Assembly: GCF_018691265.1 (NCBI RefSeq)
Contig: NW_024881313.1
Coordinates: 8,771,501 to 8,835,500 of the forward strand
DNA: 64,000 nt
Source of the DNA: Tyto alba
Taxonomy: Eukaryota; Chordata; Aves; Strigiformes; Tytonidae
Reading direction: 5' to 3'
In this document: in pieces, positions 26,128 to 36,900 of the stretch
Layout of the letters: every line of letters begins with the position of its first letter
How positions within the stretch are numbered: position 1 is the stretch's first letter
Translations under genes and position numbers: made by a program
Notes under the pieces: model-generated
The model's database searches: none
What the model saw: the letters and a program-made list of their open reading frames with translations, nothing else
What the model was told of the DNA's origin: nothing

Positions 26128-28424
26128 TTGTACTTACATTTTTTCAGTTTATTCCAAGAATGGGAACAGGCAACATAACTGTATAATTCCTCAGAGATGG
26201 GCAACTTTCTTTTCTCTTCCTCCTTTGTGCTATTCCCAGCAGATTAGTTTTTCAAGAAGTCCCTCATATCATCCTCTTTCCAAGCTGCTGCCTCTTCTCA
26301 CCTCTCCTTTATAGTGCTGCCTCCTCTTCCACCTTGAGTCTACTTTTGTGTGTTTCAGTCCTTCCTCACAGCCTCATTCCTGCTGTTGCAATGATACTAC
26401 CTTTCCCTTTGGAAGATGAGATGGTATTAACCAAAAATTAGAACAATGGATTATATCATTAACAACTATTTTGCAACAATATTAAGGCTATGCTGACAGG
26501 TGTGATATCAGAGAAGAGTTTTCTGTAGAAGTATCAGTAGGTTTATTCCAGCAGTACAAGAATGGAGGGTGCTTCCCTGACTAGTATGCTGTTGGGCTGC
26601 CGAATCCCAAGCACAAGTAGGGGCAAATTCAAGTACAAAGTATTAATTGTGACTTTATCTTGTATAATGTTTGCTCTTCTTTTACATCTGGCACACTTAA
26701 GATATATGCAGTTTTGCAGTAAGTTTTCAAAGGTGATTACTTCTTTTGAAAACCTTATGTGATGTGTCTAAACATACAAGGTAAAGAAATACAGTGCCAA
26801 GAGACAGTTTCTTTTGCTAGACCATCATCTTGCTTCAACTACTGTCATTTATATGTATTCATAAATATCATGAGACTTTTACCTCCTGTTTACCCCTTAC
26901 ATTTTATAATATGGGTAGTTTATCTTATCAGTGTATGATACTGTGCCCTGCCAAGTGAATGTATTTATGACTAAGTCACATGGCAAACAGTATGTGTTTT
27001 AAGTATTCTGATTCTATTTCCTACCTAGCTAAGTGTGTGTTGATGTTTTTGCGCAATTAGACATTGATAATTTACTGAGCACTCTGCTATGGGTTCCTTC
27101 AGGGTTTCCTCTTCTACAGACCTGAGCACAGGGTATTATTTGGCTGAATTGAAGTCTGTTGAAAGCCACAAATAGAGAACTACAGCTGCGTACATATATG
27201 ACTGTCTTCCAAATAAGCATCTATGGAATGCTGCAAATAAATGTTAGGGGACCAAAGCGATACAATGGAATTGGTATTTCACAACTCCCATTGCTCAATG
27301 TTTTTGAACAATTTTTAATTTATCAGGATGGTGAAATACCATGTGCAAGACCACTGCATGGTTCTGTTATTCTTAAACCTATTGTTTAAGATAGAGTTGT
27401 GTATGCTGTGAGATTTGGATTTTCTCTAAGGGATCAGCTTGGAGGGAAGAGTAATGCTAACATGAAACATTCAAAAATACAGACTCATAAGTACAAAGCT
27501 TACTAGATACTCAAAAAAAGTTAGTATTTTGGATTATTTAGAAAAGGCAAATAAACAATTACGAGTATTGAGGGTCTGCTTTTTTGAAATGGCGATCCAT
27601 GTCACTAACAGCTAGGTCTCTCACAGGGGAAAAAACAGTTCTATGAGTAAAACCGAAACTCAGTAATACTCACAAATAAAACTAAGAAGTGGGCAACCTT
27701 GAAGTGTGAAGTATTTCACAATCCCTGGGAAAATTAGAGAGCTTCTACAAAACCCACCTAGGGGTTTGTTAAGGCCTAATGCCCTTTGCACCTCTGTAAG
27801 GAAAGGGGCTTTGCTTTTATTTGGAGAGAAAAAACACTGTAATTGAAGAAGGTTGTTTTTCTTCACATTGCAATAGTAGTGTTGCTTTTCCTCTGTCTTC
27901 ACTGCTAACCATTACTACTTCTTTGGTATGCATTTTTTATTACTAGCAATGCAGAAAAAATTCCCCATCTTGTTTCTCTCTCCTAATGCACCTAAGGCTA
28001 ACTTTGTAACTTTGAAGTCTAGTTAAAAAGCAAGCAAGTAAACACACACACACACACCCCCGAACAGCGCTTAAGGGAAAACCACCAAGGTTCAGACAAA
28101 ATTCTTTTCATGTCATGTATTTAAATACTGAGCTGTGGTGGTCGCCCCTTGAGCCGGCTCACTGGCCTGGCTGGTTCCGAGATGTGTTTGGGTTCCACAG
28201 TTTACGCCACTACTTAACAACACTGTCTGTAGCAGACTTACAAATATCTTTTTCTTAACATCTAGGGCAGGGAATGACATGCAATGCTGCATAAGGTACT
28301 GGTGAGTGAGAGGCACGCCGCTGGGTCAGAAATTGTAAAAAAGATTTCAATTAACGTCCTCAGGACAGCTGCCTGGCACCGAAGAGCTCAGAGAGAAGGA
28401 ACACAAGCGTCTCAAGGGAGGCAG
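26128..28424. other. intergenic, proximal upstream of SNX13, no gene seen
   Basis: No supported gene. A short CA repeat lies at about 28042-28058. Confidence 0.5.
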
Positions 28425-28429
28425 AGCGG

Positions 28430-28492
28430 AAAAAAAAAACCAAAAAAAAAACAAAAAAACCCAAAAACCAACCAACCAAAAAAAAAAACCCC
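28430..28492. repeat. A-rich tract with AACC/AAAC units
   Basis: Runs of 7-10 A separated by CC or C, including ACCAACCAACC. It borders the CpG island on its upstream side. Confidence 0.75.
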
Positions 28493-28728
28493 GTGGCAGA
28501 ACGGCTTTGACAACAACGTTTTCAGTCCCGCTGCCCACAACTTCTCCCTTCGGTCTGCGCCGCGGGGCGGGCGCCGGCACTAACACCCCGAGCCGTCCCC
28601 GGCCCCGGGACCCTCCGCGCCGCGGGGCTCGGCGCCTTCCCGGCCGGAGCCTGGCAGGGGGCCGGCCGTGCGCGGCACCGGGCACCGGGCACCGGCCCAG
28701 GCGGAGCAGCGGCGCGCACCGGGAGGAA

Positions 28729-28792
28729 GGGCGGGGCGGGGCGGGGCGGGGCGTGAGGCGGCCCCGCGTCCCGCAGCCCCAATGGGCGGGGA
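28729..28792 (+). promoter_or_regulatory. GC-box cluster and CCAAT box
   Basis: Four to five overlapping GGGGCGGGG units at about 28729-28753 are Sp/KLF-type sites, and the G runs could also form a quadruplex. A CCAAT motif at 28779-28783 is followed directly by GGGCGGGG (28784-28791). They lie about 35-95 bases upstream of the YY1-type site, a usual proximal promoter position. Confidence 0.7.
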
Positions 28793-28821
28793 GCGGCGGT
28801 GGCGGTGCACGTAGCTCGCTC

Positions 28822-28832
28822 AAGATGGCGGC
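28822..28832 (+). promoter_or_regulatory. YY1-type site (AAGATGGCGGC)
   Basis: Exact match to the AAGATGGCGGC consensus bound by YY1. In TATA-less CpG-island promoters this element in sense orientation usually sits just downstream of the transcription start, so the start is probably near 28800-28822 (inference). Its ATG opens the first upstream ORF. Confidence 0.75.
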
Positions 28833-28890
28833 CTCTCCGGACCGAGCTGCGAGGGCGGCAGCGGGGCTGGGGGCGGCGGGAGGCCGCTGA
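28825..28890 (+). other. upstream ORF 1 in SNX13 leader (21 codons)
   Basis: ATG within the YY1-type site opens an Ala/Arg/Gly-rich 21-residue frame (starts MAASPDRAARAAA) ending TGA at 28888-28890. The start context has A at -3 and G at +4, which is favourable. It lies wholly upstream of the SNX13 start at 29024 and could reduce main-ORF translation when transcription begins upstream of 28825. Confidence 0.55.
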
Positions 28891-28982
28891 AGGAGGCGGC
28901 CAGGGGGCCGGCGGCGCTCGCCTCGCCTCGCCTCCCCTCCCCGGAGGGTGAGAACTTTCCGCGCCGCCGCGAGGCTTTCGCC

Positions 28983-28997
28983 ATGCTGCGGGGCTAG
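28983..28997 (+). other. upstream ORF 2 in SNX13 leader (4 codons)
   Basis: A minimal frame, Met-Leu-Arg-Gly-stop (ATG at 28983, TAG at 28995-28997), 26 nt before the main start. Context GCC before the ATG is moderate. Re-initiation at 29024 after so short a uORF and gap would be inefficient, so it could act as a damper. Confidence 0.5.
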
Positions 28998-29023
28998 AGG
29001 CGCCGCGGCGCAGCGGGGTAATA

Positions 29024-29035
29024 ATGTTAGCAGAG
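29024..29035 (+). CDS. SNX13: SNX13 exon 1, coding part (residues 1-4)
   Basis: Only ATG TTA GCA GAG (MLAE) is coding, then donor GTAAGA at 29036. The exon's 5' untranslated part probably starts near 28800-28850. Phase 0 junction to exon 2. Confidence 0.88.
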
Positions 29036-30943
29036 GTAAGAGCTCTGCCGCGGGGTGCGGGGAGGCGGGGTGGGGGGACAGGGAGCGGCTCTCCGTCCGC
29101 CCTAGCGGGCAGCCGCGGCCCGCGGCGGAGAGGGTGCTCTGCCCTCCGCTGGGGCCTCCGACCTGCCTAGGTAACAGGCAGCCTCCCCCCTCGGCCGGGG
29201 CGGGCAGAGGCGCCGGCCAGCTCGCCCAGGGCAGCGCCGGGCCCCTCTTACCTCTCCTCCGCGGCCAAGGCCGGCAGGGCGGGACGGGAGGGGGCTGCTC
29301 CGGAGCCTAGCCCGCCGTGCCTGCTCCGGGCGGCAGCCGGCCGGGCGGGCCCGCCCTCCCCCGCGATCCGCCGGCGGCCGGGCTTCTCCGCCCGGCGAGG
29401 GGCCGCGGGGCCTCCCCGCCGCCGCGGGCCCCGCGTCCGGAGGAGCGCACCTGGCGAGGAGGGGGCCCGCCTCGGCCCTAGGCCTCGCCGGAGCCGTGCC
29501 CCCGCTCGGGCCCTGAACGCCGGCTCCGACTTAAGCCCCTTTGGGTCTCCCTCCTCTGCGGTGGCTTCACGTAAAGGCTCCGTGTTGGCTGTCTTCAGCC
29601 GGACAGTTTTGCTGTTGTACGTAATTGCTAGGAGTTAGCTGCCTCGGTTTGCCGCTGCCTGGTAGGGGTTTCTGTCCCAAAGCAGCTGGGCAGCTAAGCT
29701 GTGAGGCAAGCAGGTATTTGGGGATCAGTGTGGGCCAGAAATGGCTGTGTCCAGAGGTGCTCTCACAGGGGGGAATCTGGCAGTGTTTTCTAGTTGCTGG
29801 AAAGGAGACTTTCCCCTGTACTCAGTTTTCTCTACAAAGACTGATTGATTTTCTATTTTTAATATGTCAGCAAGGTGTCTGGCATACAGATACTTCTCCA
29901 GCATGATGATTGTGTTACGTGTGTTTTATAATTTGTCATTTTATCCTGCCGTGAAGGTTATTTGTCCAAAGCTGAATTTGCTTAAATCTTGAAGGGTGAA
30001 GGCTTGCTTTCTGACACCTGAAAAATTTAGCTTTGCTTTCCTGGATGATAGCTAAAAAAAGTATCATGAAGCTTTCAATTTGTATCAGTTCAAAGTTTCA
30101 GGGCATTTAGGAAAGTGGTTCTGTTAGTATCATGAGCAATCAGATTTCCCCAGGAGGTTAAAATTTGCCAAGTGAGTTAAACCTGTAAAAATACATGACC
30201 TATTTTTACATGAAAGGTATTTGGTGGGTGGTCAGGGTTAATAATCTGCATTGAATAGTGTTGGTGAGTGTGATATGTAAGCATTGACCATAGTAATTTA
30301 GATTATTTTAAGGGTGGCATAGAATGTTCTGGGTCGGTGCCTCATACTGGACTGTTTGTTCTGTTGGATGATGGCAGTGTTTGCCTATCCAAGGCACTTT
30401 ATTGTCTTGAAATTGAATTTTTTTTTTTCTGATAGCACTGGCGTATCGGTGTGGATGACACTTGCTCCATTGGCTTTTTGAGGTAAAACCTATTGCTTAT
30501 CTGTGTGATGACCAGTTATGGTACTTAGCCTAGGTGCCTGGAGGACTGTGTTCTCATGTCCTTTACTTCTAGTCCCTGTATATAAAATACTTGTAGAAAA
30601 GATGGTTCAGGGTGAAGTATTCCTTGGTCTCTGCCAAGGAGATGACTATGGGGGGGTGGCTAGCAAAGTTGCAGGCTTTGCTTGCCTGCCTGAAAAGTAG
30701 CTGTGGGAAGTTCTTCAACCAACCAGACAACTCTTGGCTGTCAGAGGACCCACCTGACATGGGAACTGGAAGGAATCCTTTTCAGCATGGCTTTTGCGTG
30801 TTCCCATGGTGACTTGGTAGCTGAAACACCTTGTGAAAACTGTATGCAGCCACACCCATGACCCCTTTCCACATTTTGCAAGAACATGCAGATTGCTTCA
30901 AGCCTACTGATACATGTATAGTGTTCTATAAATGCCTAAATCT

Positions 30944-30984
<41 letters not shown>

Positions 30985-33900
30985 CCCCCCCCCCCACTTT
31001 ATATGTGAAAATTGAGGTGGAATTTATGGCAGACCGACATTAGAGTAGGGCAATAGTGAAAACTGCACGTCTGCAGGCTGCCTAAATTTATCTTAATAAC
31101 TTTGAGGAGAGGGGACACCGGACAGCCACTACATCTGTTGGGATTTTTTCTTCTCTCAAAGTAATATTTTTGTTTAAGAACATATAGTGAAATGAGATAA
31201 AAAAAAATGCTGGATATTTGCAGACTTGTATAGTTTGCTAATGTCTAGAATGGCCAAGATCACTGTCTCTTTTTTTTCTCTTTTCTAGACATTAAAAATT
31301 TAAAAACATTCTCCTCACTGTAACTGTTAGTTTCATAATTTAAGTGTAGACAATATTATTCTTAAATATATTTAAGCATGAAGAAAAGTTAGAATCTGTT
31401 TCTACATGTAGTGTTATCATGCAGTTAAAACATAACTTACAGTTTCTCAAGATCAGTTTCCTTCTCCCTTTGACTGTTTCCATATATGCAGACCTCATCA
31501 GATTGAGTCCAGTTTTGTGTGGATGCAGTTAGGAGTAGGACCTTGTAATCAGTAATTTCAGGGGAATATCGCATTTCCCGTCAGGAAAAAATACTGGCTG
31601 TGTTTTTTATTTGGCCCTTAACTACAGGTCATCTTATTTTAGTTGCATCAGAAATCATGTTGTTGGGTGCCAAGCACTATACTTATTTACCTACTGAGTG
31701 AACACCCTTCCCCGATTTTTCAGCATCTTGGCCGCCGGAGCGTATTTCTGCAGTCACGCTGAGTACATTCAGCTTGCATGCACTCAGAGTCCTGCTGCAG
31801 TGATCACTTCCCTGGTCTGTTGGGTTGGCCTTTCTGTGTCTTTTCGCTTGTTCCCCTTTTCTTGTTCATCAGATGTCTCCTTTGCTTTTCAAGACCCAGT
31901 GCGGCCTATTTCTGTGTGACTTACTGTTTCAGCACTTCCTTGTCTGGTGAGGCCATGATGGACACAAGTTACAATGGTCTGTCCCTTGTGTTTTCAGACA
32001 ACTGTCTTCATCCTTCTTGCCTCTTGTGTGTCAGCAACTGTACTGCCCTGACTACAGCGGGGCAGCTGGTGTTTTATAAATCTGGCTCTTGCTGGTCAAC
32101 AGGGTCTTAAATTCTGATGGGAACAAACATTACATAGGATTTCAGTGGGACTTACTTTACAAGAAGTTCTAGAATGTCTTTCAGACTGATGGCCTGTGCT
32201 GTCTGCATCTTCAGCCCATGTTGTGTCTAAAGAAGGAGCTTTAGAAAAAGTGAGGAGTAGTTTTATTTTTCCATTTTTTTTTTCTCTTCAGTTGCTCTTT
32301 AAACCTCTTTGAGATGTGTAATGAAAACTTCCTTCTGAATTTATTGGCAGCTCAATTTTTGACAACATCATTCTCAGTTTAGCAAGAGTACTTGTTGCAA
32401 TACTAGTGATGGTTTAGAAGATTTTTGAAATTTGACAAAGTAGGAAAACTTTTTTTTTCTTGTACACAAATGAAAACGAGTAATACAAAATGAGCTATAA
32501 CGTGTTGGTTGCAATAACAAGAAATACCAGTCAAGATAATTCACTAACTACATGCAGAATTTCCTTTCCATTAAACAATCTACTCCTTATTTGTAAGGGA
32601 AGTTTTAACAAACTTTCTTGCTAAACTTTGATAGCTACTAACCACTGAGAACTGGTTTTGAGCAAAACCAAGCAAATTATCAGATTTTTTTAAGAATAAA
32701 GGCTACCTCAGCAGCTGTTTTAACTTGCTTTATAATAATAATGGATTAGCTTTACAGAAACAGTAGCACATTGTAATGTATATGTTAGTCCAGCTCTGAA
32801 AGATGCAGAACACAGTTAGCTGCTTGATAGACTATAGCACTGTTAATTTTTTCTGTTCTTGATATGAGGATGTGGAAGGCTGCTCTGATGCTTCATGTGA
32901 CTGAACTATGTTTTGCTGGTAGAGATAGCTTCAAATATGTAGACAATTAGCAGGGTGAGGAAAGAAATTAGTTTTCTGTCCTTTTATGAAATTTGTATGC
33001 TGGGGCTTTGCTTTGGTGCTGGTGCTTTTCCAGGTAAGATCTAGCTGGAGCATCAGTTGCAAGCCCTAGAGAGGTAAAAGCCTCTCTTCTTACTTCCATA
33101 TATTCCATAAACAAAGTCTAGCCTATTGCTGGTCTGCTTTGTGTCCCTAATTGTTGCTATGACAGCTCTCTTAATAATTCCATATTCTGTGGAGTGTCAG
33201 TTAAAATTGTGTGATCAATGGTAAAATTCAGAAAATTAACCTTTTACAAAGAATGGATGTCACATTTCCCTTGTATTTGTTTTTAAATATTTTGCTGGCT
33301 ATCAGTAAAAGATAGTGTCTGAATGCTCAGGACTAGAGTGTACAGTTGGGCCTAAACTGCTGAGACTGAATGCAAGGTTCTGCAACAACTCTAATGCCAG
33401 TCTGGACCATTCACCCAACAGCGTGGAAGAAAAGTGTGAAGTTCCTCAGTTCAGTAAAAATAGTAGTAGCTTGTCTTGTTAGATAGCTGAAGGAGCTCCA
33501 AATGATGATTTCCTTTGGCTGCACTCTAGGGAATTATCTCTGTTTTAAATATGTTTGTCCCTTTCTCCCCACCCTTACAAAGATGACAAAGCATGTTTTT
33601 CTTTGAATTAACATCAGGAGAATTACTATTATTAGTAATGAGAAACCATTGGTGTTGTATGTAAGTTACTGGCAACACTTAAAGAATTAATATTTTGAAG
33701 TCCCATTAGCACTTTTCAGCATTGTTTGACTGCAAGTACCAAGACTGGAATAATAGAAAAATCAATTGCAATTGGCACTTGCAGTTGCATGAGAGAAACT
33801 TCAAGAAGTACAAGTCATTGTGATCTTGGGCTTAATTGCTTCTTCTCTTCCATCTCCCCCCCCGCCACCCCCCCCCCACCCCAAAGCAATGTCTGATTTC

Positions 33901-36900
33901 TGAACTGAAGAAATGAGGCATTATTTCATGATGTAAATATATTGAAATGTTTTAACAAGAGCACGCTAACCTTGCTTACATAATTTCTATAGTATTGCAC
34001 CTTAAAATGATGACTGCATAATTGTGATTATAGATATGAGGTGAAACGGGCATTTATTTTGAATGTGAGTAAGCATAGATGATAGGTATGTTCAGCTAGG
34101 GGATTCTTTTTATAACTGCAATTTATTTTGAAAGAGAGGCCAATTCCTACCCTGTCAGATTTTGGGAATACCTGTTAAAGGTTTTATTCTTGCTCTGAAG
34201 TCAGAAGTAGCTGGAAAGTCTGCAGAGAAGGGAGGTGGATTTCTGGAGAAGTTATGATGTTGATTGGCTTTCTGTTTTCTACATGGAAGGGGATGTGATT
34301 GCAGTGTTGCAGTTAAAACGGTGTGAGTCAAATTTATTCTTGTATTTTAACATTAGTATTTTACAAATATTTTAAAAAGTTTCACAAATTTTTAATTAGT
34401 TATGTTCAGCTGGGATTCTCCGCAAAAACGGGGGTTCCCCATGACAGAATACAGAGTTTGACCGTAGTGGTTAATTCAGTAGATTATTTAGAAGCTATTT
34501 CGCCAGTGGCCCTTAAACTTCAGTCCTACTGCTCTGCATACTTTCCTGGACAGTAAGCATAAGAACAATTTGATTTGAATCTCACTAGTCAGTCAGTCCA
34601 CCACTTGCCAGCGGAAGGGGAGGTAATGACAAGTAAGCAAGTGGAAATGAGTTGAAGTCCCTTCCTGCATCAGATGGCCTGTAGGATGTCCTGTCTGTGC
34701 CCTGACTTGGAAGAATTTTTGATAATCAGAAATACTAAATATCAAGAGCTGTTTTTTATTTCACAGGTGGAAATAGCCCTGTGTATATTCAAGTGAAGGG
34801 TAATGTGGCATAATTAAAAGTTCACAGCTACCTGTTTATAACATTGATGTCTAAAATTCTTAATTCAGTATCCCATTGCAATTACAGTTTTAGGCAGGAA
34901 GATAAGCTTTATATGTTTTCTTTCTAAGAATATTAATGAATTTTGGGGGTTTACTTTGAAGAGTATTAGCTGTTTAAATGCAGCTGTGCTTTTGTTAGTT
35001 TTTTATGTCTGTTCAGCTGCCTTTCTTCAGTTAATCCCGTGCTTCTGGGAGGAATAGGGTGATCCCAGTTCTATTATAGTTGAATCTGTTTGTGCCAGAA
35101 TGGTATTATTTCATAAATATCACTATTTTAAGATCATGTATTCCTGTTCTTCAGTATATTTTTGCAATTCTAAGGAATAACTGTACTCAACACTTCTGCT
35201 GGTGCCTCTGAGGCAGGGTAGGTTAGGCTATCTCTTGTGATGTAAGGGAACAGACTTGAGTAGGAAGTTTGAATTGCTATATATCCTGTAGTATCCTCTG
35301 CATTTCCACTCTTCCTGTTGGTGCTGTCAGACAAGGCCAAGTAGAAAAACCTTTGGAAGTTCATAGTGAAATTCTTGTCACAGCTAACCAACTGATAATG
35401 AAACAGTGCCTCACACCTGCGATAATTTTTCTCATAGCTCTTAACTGGTACTGAAAGCAATGGGAAAGAATGTGCCTGATGTTCCCAGTCACCCTGTATT
35501 CAGCGTTTGGCATTCCAGACTGTGCGGATGAGTTAAAAATCTGGTGGTTTATATACTTTAGGAAATAAGTATCCAACCGATATAGCTGTGGAACGAGTGA
35601 TTGTTGAAAAGTTTTGCTGATTGTCAAAATTATCTTGGAACTGTTGGATTTAGAGATACAATGAAGCCTTGCTTGTTTCCATGCTGCTATTCTAACAAAT
35701 GCTGCTGTAGACTTTGAGGGGACATGTGTCTGAGTCTTGGGCCCTTTCTTCTGTGTGACACCTGGCACCTCTTCACTTAAACCTTTGCATTCCATGTCCT
35801 TTATAATAACTCAAAACTGTTTATTTGCTTGTTTTCAGTTTTCCCAAATGTTGTAGTATTTGATAACATTGTATCATCTTACTTTTCTGAAGCATATGTA
35901 ATGTCTTTTGTGATATCTTGAAAGTAATGGCATCAGTAATAATGATATGTATTCCTTATCCACTGAAGGAACTACTTGTGCTTGAAATGGTGTCTGTATT
36001 TTGGTGTGCAATTTTTTTCTCCCCTCCTCCCTGCCTAAAATGCTATGCTGAGTGGGCTTTCCCCCCCCAGTATGTCTTGGCATATTTGTTACTGATAGAT
36101 ATCTTAATCAAACATGTATTTCATTAAAAATTGAGTAGCTAACCTCTTTTAACACACTTTGAAGAGAACCACTTTTTTATATACTCAAATTAGTATTTCT
36201 GATCACAGTGCTAACAAATTGAAATTTCATTAACTTTATAAAGTAAAATAACATACTATGGAAGTCTTAAATCTTGTGATTTAACATCTCAATTACAGAG
36301 TTAATTTGGTGGTACATATAATAAAATGGAAATTACTTATAATGGCTCATTTACTGTTTATGTATAACTTAAATTCTTGTGGAAAACGAGTTGTTTTGTA
36401 TGAAAATCACTTCCATTGTTAAGAAGATATTTCTTTACAGTGTTAGGCTAGGAGAATAAGGTTTTATTTAAAACTTTCACTCTTACACAGTTTTCCTGTG
36501 TTAAATAGAATTTACTTTCATTTGGTGTGTACAAGCATTTAGTACTAGGGCCTTGCTTTATGATCGTACAACTATATACTGCATTCTCTCATGCTTTATG
36601 CTTGCGTTAATTTGTCTTGCACATGTGGCTAAAACACTGGAATAAGTTTTTATTTCTTTATGTTGTTTTTAAGTTTTGGACTTTAAATAGTATTGGTTTT
36701 GTCTTTCAGTTGGCAGCTGCCCTATTACAACTTCTTAAAAATGTCCCTACCCATGCAGGGGGGTTGGAGCAAGGTGATCCTTAAGGTCCCTTCCAACCCA
36801 AATCATTCCATGATTATGAGTTAGCAATACTGAGACCAAAGGCAAACTTCATATTTCCCTGAATGTTTCTAAGCTCTCCCATTACTTTATTGGGTATTTT

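Larger units (their letters stand above)
28510..29550 (+). promoter_or_regulatory. SNX13: CpG island promoter of SNX13
   Basis: G+C rises abruptly from the AT-rich background and CpG is dense throughout (for example 28556-28640, 28700-28770, 29330-29460). The island covers the presumed transcription start, exon 1 and the first 500 bases of intron 1. No TATA box is evident. This is typical of a broadly expressed vertebrate gene with dispersed start sites. The ORFs on both strands across 28347-29310 are open because GC-rich DNA has few stop codons. Transcription may also go leftward from such an island, but nothing here proves it. Confidence 0.9.

Noticed and set aside
1..28400. Exons of neighbouring genes expected from vertebrate synteny (for example HDAC9)
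   Set aside because: No segment reads as a recognisable exon with splice sites on either strand; the neighbour probably lies outside the window.
28347..29310. Ala/Arg/Pro/Gly-rich frames up to 158 codons on both strands
   Set aside because: They cover the CpG island and promoter of SNX13. The only ones retained are the short uORFs defined by ATGs within the likely leader.
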